NCBI GenBank assembly: GCA_001873945.1
Contig: MNYI01000055.1
Coordinates: 1-8,709, forward strand
Origin: Candidatus Desantisbacteria bacterium CG2_30_40_21
Lineage (GTDB): Bacteria; UBA9089; CG2-30-40-21
Length of the DNA: 8,709 bases
Reading direction: 5' to 3'
The notes under the pieces were generated by a model. That model was not told the origin of the DNA, did no database searches, and worked only from the letters and a program-made list of their open reading frames with translations. How positions within the stretch are numbered: position 1 is the first letter of the stretch; each line of letters begins with the position of its first letter. The position numbers were made by a program, and so were the translations under genes. Shown here in pieces: positions 5,801-8,709 of the stretch.

Positions 5801-8709
5801 TTGTAGTCAATGATTGGACTGCTATAATCATTATAAATGCCATAACAATCTGTGTTTGTTATGCCATTTTTGATGATGATATTATTGTAGATATTAGGAG
5901 AAGACGAGAAAAAGCAGCAGATACCATCTTTGCTATTTCCTGATATGGTGTTGTTGATGATATCTGGAGAAGACCCGCTACAATAGATGCCATTCTCATT
6001 ATTTTCTGATATTATATTATTGGTGATGGTTACAGATGAGTAGCAGTCAATTCCATTCCAGCTATTCCCTGATATTATATTATTGGTAATGGTTGATGAT
6101 GTTGCAGAACCTATGCAGTATATCCCAATACCACCATTAAACCAACTTCTTGTTGCACCGGTTATCTTAAATCCAGAGATACTTGCTTTAGCAGAAAGGG
6201 TAACAGTATTTGTCGATGAAAGACCTGCGGCAGTAATCGTTGTCCGAGTAGCCCCTGCTCCTATCAAGGCAAGTTCCTTATTAATAGATACACTTTCATT
6301 ATAAATCCCCTCTGCCACTGATACCGTACAACTTGATGGCAGGCAATCATTTACTGCTTGTTGAATGCGGTTATATGGATACTTCAGCGAGCCATTTGCA
6401 TATTGTTTAACATCATCATCTACATAGAACAAATAGTTGTTGTCCATATTAAAATCATTATAACTGGTCTTATCAGCCTTGATTGTAATTGTTGCTTCTG
6501 CTGACTCATGACCACCCCTGCTTATATACATGGTATATGTTCCTTCCTGTAAATTTGTGATAGTGTATGAGCCGTATTCATTAGTATTTGCAGTGGCTAT
6601 GGTAACAGTATCCTTTATTACTTCAATCAATACGCCAGAAAGAGGGTTGATATACAATGATTCGTTAGTGAACCAATCCCAGATTGTATCATGGGGAATA
6701 TCCCTTACCACACCCGTAACCCTGCCCGGAAGCCTTTTGCCTATGGTAATATCTACGCCAGAAGCAGGTGACAGAATATCACTTTTGCTTGGTGAAGGAG
6801 AATAGCCATCCTTTTGTATGCTTATTTGATATTTACAGCCATCAAGCACCCTCAGTTCATAGTTTCCGTCTGGCTTGGTATAAGCAACAGTCATATCTCT
6901 CAATGTATCTGACCAAAAATTTGCGTATACCTTAGCACCACCAAGTGGGATTACTCCATCTGGTTCATAGGCTCTGCCTGAAATGGCTGCATTGTGATAA
7001 AGGAGTTGGATGTTTACATTCGCAGCACCTGCATTGGCTTTTGTCTTTGATATTGCTGAGTCAATCCCTTTAGCGGAAACAGAGTAATTAATAGCATCCT
7101 TTGATACATAGAGGCAATAGTGACCAAAGCGATTAGTTGTAGCAGTCCAATTTACCTCTGCCCCCAAAATCCCATTACCCTGCTTATCTGTAACCGTTCC
7201 TGTGATGGTTGCCGTGCATGAGGTTAAGATAAAGTTGACTGTTGAGCCGGCGGCAATGTTATACTCTGTTCCATCACTATACCCAAATGCATCAACATAT
7301 ATTGAATATATTCCACCTGCCGTTACATAAAGGGTATAATCTCCATTCGCATCCGTATATACCCATTGCTTGTAGACGGGACTGTATACAGCTGCACCCA
7401 CTATCCCTTTCCCTGTATCATCCGTTACCCTGCCGGTGATGAGAGATACCTCGCTATTGATTATTACCTCAAAATCTACATTTGAGATTGGATGATCAGG
7501 TAAAAGGGTTACTTCCTTCTCTAAGAAGTCTTGATTAAACAAAAAACTTGCTACCTCTACAGAGATACGATACCTTCCCGGTGGAAGGTATGCCTTGTAT
7601 TTACCGTTGTTATCAACAGCAGTTTTCACCTTTTCCATGTTTTCCATACTTTCTATGTAAACCATACTATTTTGACTATTATTCCCTGATACCCTGCCAG
7701 AGATAAACTGGGGCAGCACCCTTTGCGGAAGACCCATGAGACAGAAAGCAGAGGAATCATTATTCGCATCTATTGTCTGAATAGTAAGTGTGCCTGTATA
7801 ACCCTCAGGGACAAGCCTTGTTATCTGAATCTTAGATGGAGTAGCATCCTCATCAACGAGAGAGTTATCCTCAATAAAGAATGAGTCTATTACCTCATCC
7901 CCGGAATCTAATACCCCTGACATCCCCTTATCATAATACATCAAGAAATTCACCCTACTGCCAGGGATAGATGAATTACATGTCAGGGTATAACTGGCAT
8001 ATTTATCGCAAGACAGGGTGAGAGCATTTGTATTATTTATTTTAAGCCATTGAGGGACAAGAGGAGCAGCTTTCTTGATCTGTATCGTATAATGAGTAGC
8101 AGTGCCACTCCAATTGCCTGCATAATCCTTTGCTCTAAGGTGAAATGACCATGTTCCATTAGCCAATTTGGAGAATGTCCGCTCAACACAACTGCCGTCA
8201 ATATCTACTGTCTCATCTGGTATGGTTGCAGGTAAATGATCTATATCATAGCTATATCCATCAATGCCTGATGCATCCAGTGGGGTAGTCCATTTGAAGG
8301 ATACAGTGGTAATAGTAGATACATTGTCAGGGATTGGATGGGTGGGAGAGGTGATGGTAGGGGCAAGAGGGGGTTGAGTGTCAACATAGAGATACACAAT
8401 AGGCGAATAACCTTTATTGCCACCCAAGTCATAAACAGCAGTACGAAAAGCATATAATCCATCCTTAAATACAGATGTCTTTATTACCGATTGCCTATCT
8501 GTAGCAAAAACTTTCTCATTGCCCCATTGTGTGTCATTTTTAAGCCACACACTAAATATATAGCTATCATCCTTAACCCCGCTTTCAGAATCTGTGGCAG
8601 ATGTTATAATTGGAAAGGTTCGAGAGTTAGCATAAGTAGGAGCATTAAAATTTGTTGAGGATGGATACCGAATATTTACCGTAGGGGGTTTGCCAGTGGC
8701 AGGAAGCAT
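2806..8709 (-). CDS. Giant modular surface/secreted protein with beta-helix, Ig-like repeats and T9SS/FlgD-like C-terminal domain (5' partial)
   Basis: 1967 residues are visible. There is no signal peptide and the first Met coincides with the window edge, so the gene very probably starts further upstream. Modules, in visible-residue numbering: 1-115 Ig-like (DGLYAFRTAVYDLGGN, then DTQPPLAP); 116-215 FN3-like (LRAKDYAGNWSG); 216-330 with an acidic loop DKGMSGVLDSGDE at 260-272; about 336, 424, 502, 576 and 664 onward, five carboxypeptidase-regulatory-like beta-sandwiches (ITGRVTDDTGKGIVGAAVYS is typical); 761-1045 a DUF1565-type parallel beta-helix (FYVDDD, YPYNRIQQAVNDC, VAEGIYNESVSINKELALIG) ending with the SPCINKG and DMGAYES motifs that often close such helices; 1050-1170 a module with acidic loop DTDGNNDVSSGD; 1172-1385 two Ig-like modules; 1386-1638 three tandem repeats; about 1735-1875 a ZU5-like region (VVIPENTL, FSVFALIG); 1880-1967 a C-terminal domain of FlgD/T9SS type (VFPNPCKPG, SIYNLAGELAW, NAPVASGTYIYVI, KTGKVAVIW). 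No catalytic motif was recognised. Adhesion, glycan binding or surface-layer roles are possible. The exact cargo function is unknown. Confidence 0.85.
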   Translation of the reverse strand: MLPATGKPPTVNIRYPSSTNFNAPTYANSRTFPIITSATDSESGVKDDSYIFSVWLKNDTQWGNEKVFATDRQSVIKTSVFKDGLYAFRTAVYDLGGNKGYSPIVYLYVDTQPPLAPTITSPTHPIPDNVSTITTVSFKWTTPLDASGIDGYSYDIDHLPATIPDETVDIDGSCVERTFSKLANGTWSFHLRAKDYAGNWSGTATHYTIQIKKAAPLVPQWLKINNTNALTLSCDKYASYTLTCNSSIPGSRVNFLMYYDKGMSGVLDSGDEVIDSFFIEDNSLVDEDATPSKIQITRLVPEGYTGTLTIQTIDANNDSSAFCLMGLPQRVLPQFISGRVSGNNSQNSMVYIESMENMEKVKTAVDNNGKYKAYLPPGRYRISVEVASFLFNQDFLEKEVTLLPDHPISNVDFEVIINSEVSLITGRVTDDTGKGIVGAAVYSPVYKQWVYTDANGDYTLYVTAGGIYSIYVDAFGYSDGTEYNIAAGSTVNFILTSCTATITGTVTDKQGNGILGAEVNWTATTNRFGHYCLYVSKDAINYSVSAKGIDSAISKTKANAGAANVNIQLLYHNAAISGRAYEPDGVIPLGGAKVYANFWSDTLRDMTVAYTKPDGNYELRVLDGCKYQISIQKDGYSPSPSKSDILSPASGVDITIGKRLPGRVTGVVRDIPHDTIWDWFTNESLYINPLSGVLIEVIKDTVTIATANTNEYGSYTITNLQEGTYTMYISRGGHESAEATITIKADKTSYNDFNMDNNYLFYVDDDVKQYANGSLKYPYNRIQQAVNDCLPSSCTVSVAEGIYNESVSINKELALIGAGATRTTITAAGLSSTNTVTLSAKASISGFKITGATRSWFNGGIGIYCIGSATSSTITNNIISGNSWNGIDCYSSVTITNNIISENNENGIYCSGSSPDIINNTISGNSKDGICCFFSSSPNIYNNIIIKNGITNTDCYGIYNDYSSPIIDYNCIWGNGQDGSNNYFGCSAASHDISTNPQFIGAGNYHLQATSPCINKGTNTVANLPETGMDGNPRILQTTVDMGAYESFYPGTITGNISYSGTRTGIMHCLVTDSPEIGNGKFFNSNNITVNEPGSFRYEMSVEHIGTCYLICWFDTDGNNDVSSGDVVGVYGSLSSAYLSDTMPVFVGSLTPINIKAGVIIPDININLAHEIFPLRFKVVTQHNNIETAGAGFGVALSIVDNYNNPIGSPTGAISISCSCNATNSLDEFSPIRPVDKTITFTNGNAFLGTFTLFDTREKPCITVHSDTISGTSSPITVNPLSVVTLRFSVPGTVTAGNAFLLGTITTHDMFGNIATYTGNKTLTYSGPGKSPTNISPSYTKTVYFNQGVSTTMLQTTLTKVETVQLRVTDGSISGTSTPVTVTRGLPERLDITSATHTITAGAVVNYTAMACDTVGNTWTVTDDTVFSSDDPLGTVSGSIYTAGKAGTWTVTGRYGSLSATATVVVTHGMAARIVIEPATHTITAGATVTYTAMAYDTAGNTWTVTADTVFSSDDPWGTVSDNVYTAGKVGTWTVIGNYGSLSVATAVVVMRGMALRVTIEPATHTIMAGVAISYTAMARDTAGNTWTVTTGTVFGSDDPWGTVSGSVYIAGKAGTWTVIGRYTDLIIGTTTIVVTHGMAAKAVINPIFHNKWYKDEPGTITISVCDKNGNLVATTTTFQLEPSDMLIPNKVTLIKGMATITIRVSMMGPVAIIASKGDVCGSISLNLLMRREKQTVGTFSTNNGLETMVVIPENTLSVDYYVTIGTTTVKMHNEIEVAGNRLLARQKILPDTMREFNLKGESDSITLPETSRVTIIIPYTDIGNENVRETTIWIYRLVYGKWERVEGEQIQDFAKNCVSVQVNAFSVFALIGETYPSDFSQLLVFPNPCKPGMSEKVNFHGLQDNVSISIYNLAGELAWEKSGITGGSTSWYGRNDDNAPVASGTYIYVITDANGNKKTGKVAVIW
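3796..4554 (-). repeat. Three tandem 252-255 bp repeats encoding Ig-like units
   Basis: Within the giant gene three consecutive units at 4303-4554, 4051-4302 and 3796-4050 are 252, 252 and 255 bp long and encode 84, 84 and 85 residues (1386-1469, 1470-1553, 1554-1638). Shared blocks are ATHTITAG, DTAGNTWTVT, SSDDPWGTVS and AGKAGTWTV. Counting by eye, units 1 and 2 are identical at 59 of 84 residues. A start of a fourth unit (MAAKAVINP, from 3795) soon diverges. The units resemble bacterial Ig-like (invasin/Big-type) domains that act as spacers in surface proteins. High similarity and constant length indicate fairly recent duplication. Confidence 0.85.
5842..6126 (-). repeat. Parallel beta-helix coil repeats (PbH1-like)
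   Basis: In the beta-helix of the giant protein, residues 862-956 form four consecutive coils of 24, 21, 22 and 28 residues. Each begins G-I-x-C (GIYC, GIDC, GIYC, GICC) and most carry ITNNIISGN-type turns with Asn ladders. A fifth coil starts GIYN at 957. Two copies are still nearly identical at DNA level: the stretch TGATATTATATTATTGGT occurs at 6007 and again at 6070, 63 bp (21 codons) apart. Such helices commonly occur in polysaccharide-binding or -cleaving and adhesive surface proteins; no catalytic residues were recognised. Confidence 0.75.

Noticed and set aside
8707..8709. ATG at the window edge as the true start of the giant gene
   Set aside because: No signal peptide follows, although the protein must be exported. 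The sequence begins in the middle of an Ig-like linker, and no upstream ribosome binding site can be seen.

Overview
The window holds three genes, all read on the minus strand, so transcription runs from the right edge towards position 1. Base composition is moderately AT-rich. The proteins point to a diderm (outer-membrane-bearing) bacterium: a PorV/UPF0164-type outer-membrane protein, a huge modular secreted protein with a C-terminal FlgD-like/type IX (T9SS)-type sorting domain, and a secreted HEAT-repeat protein. This combination is usual in the FCB group (Bacteroidetes/Chlorobi relatives) and in several uncultured candidate phyla. The sequence alone does not let me name the phylum.

Layout from right to left (5' to 3' of the genes). 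(1) 8709-2806: the 3' part, 1967 residues, of a giant surface or secreted protein. It has N-terminal Ig/FN3-like modules, about five carboxypeptidase-regulatory-like beta-sandwiches, a parallel beta-helix, several Ig-like modules including three near-identical 84-85 residue tandem units, a ZU5-like segment and a C-terminal sorting-type domain. No signal peptide is visible, so its start almost certainly lies beyond the window. (2) 2779-1394: a PorV-family beta-barrel protein with an unusual long linker and a C-terminal bacterial SH3 domain. It follows the giant gene by 26 bp with a good ribosome binding site. (3) 1311-106: an exported HEAT-repeat protein, 82 bp further on. The gaps are short and no terminator-like structure with a T-tract lies between the genes, which suggests one operon. 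Its promoter is outside the window.

Working model (inference): the giant protein is a cargo exported to the cell surface through a T9SS-like route, the PorV-like protein is its outer-membrane partner, and the HEAT-repeat protein is a periplasmic or surface scaffold for this module.

Three sets of small palindromic elements decorate the operon: a tandem pair of terminator-like palindromes after the last gene (12-89), a double hairpin in the gap before the HEAT gene (1336-1382), and a small palindrome inserted in frame in the linker of the PorV-like protein (1615-1650). The last is flanked by a 6-bp direct repeat, and its removal restores a simple Pro/Ala linker. No RNA genes, CRISPR arrays, transposase genes or plus-strand genes could be supported. 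There is no stretch over 300 bases without a gene.
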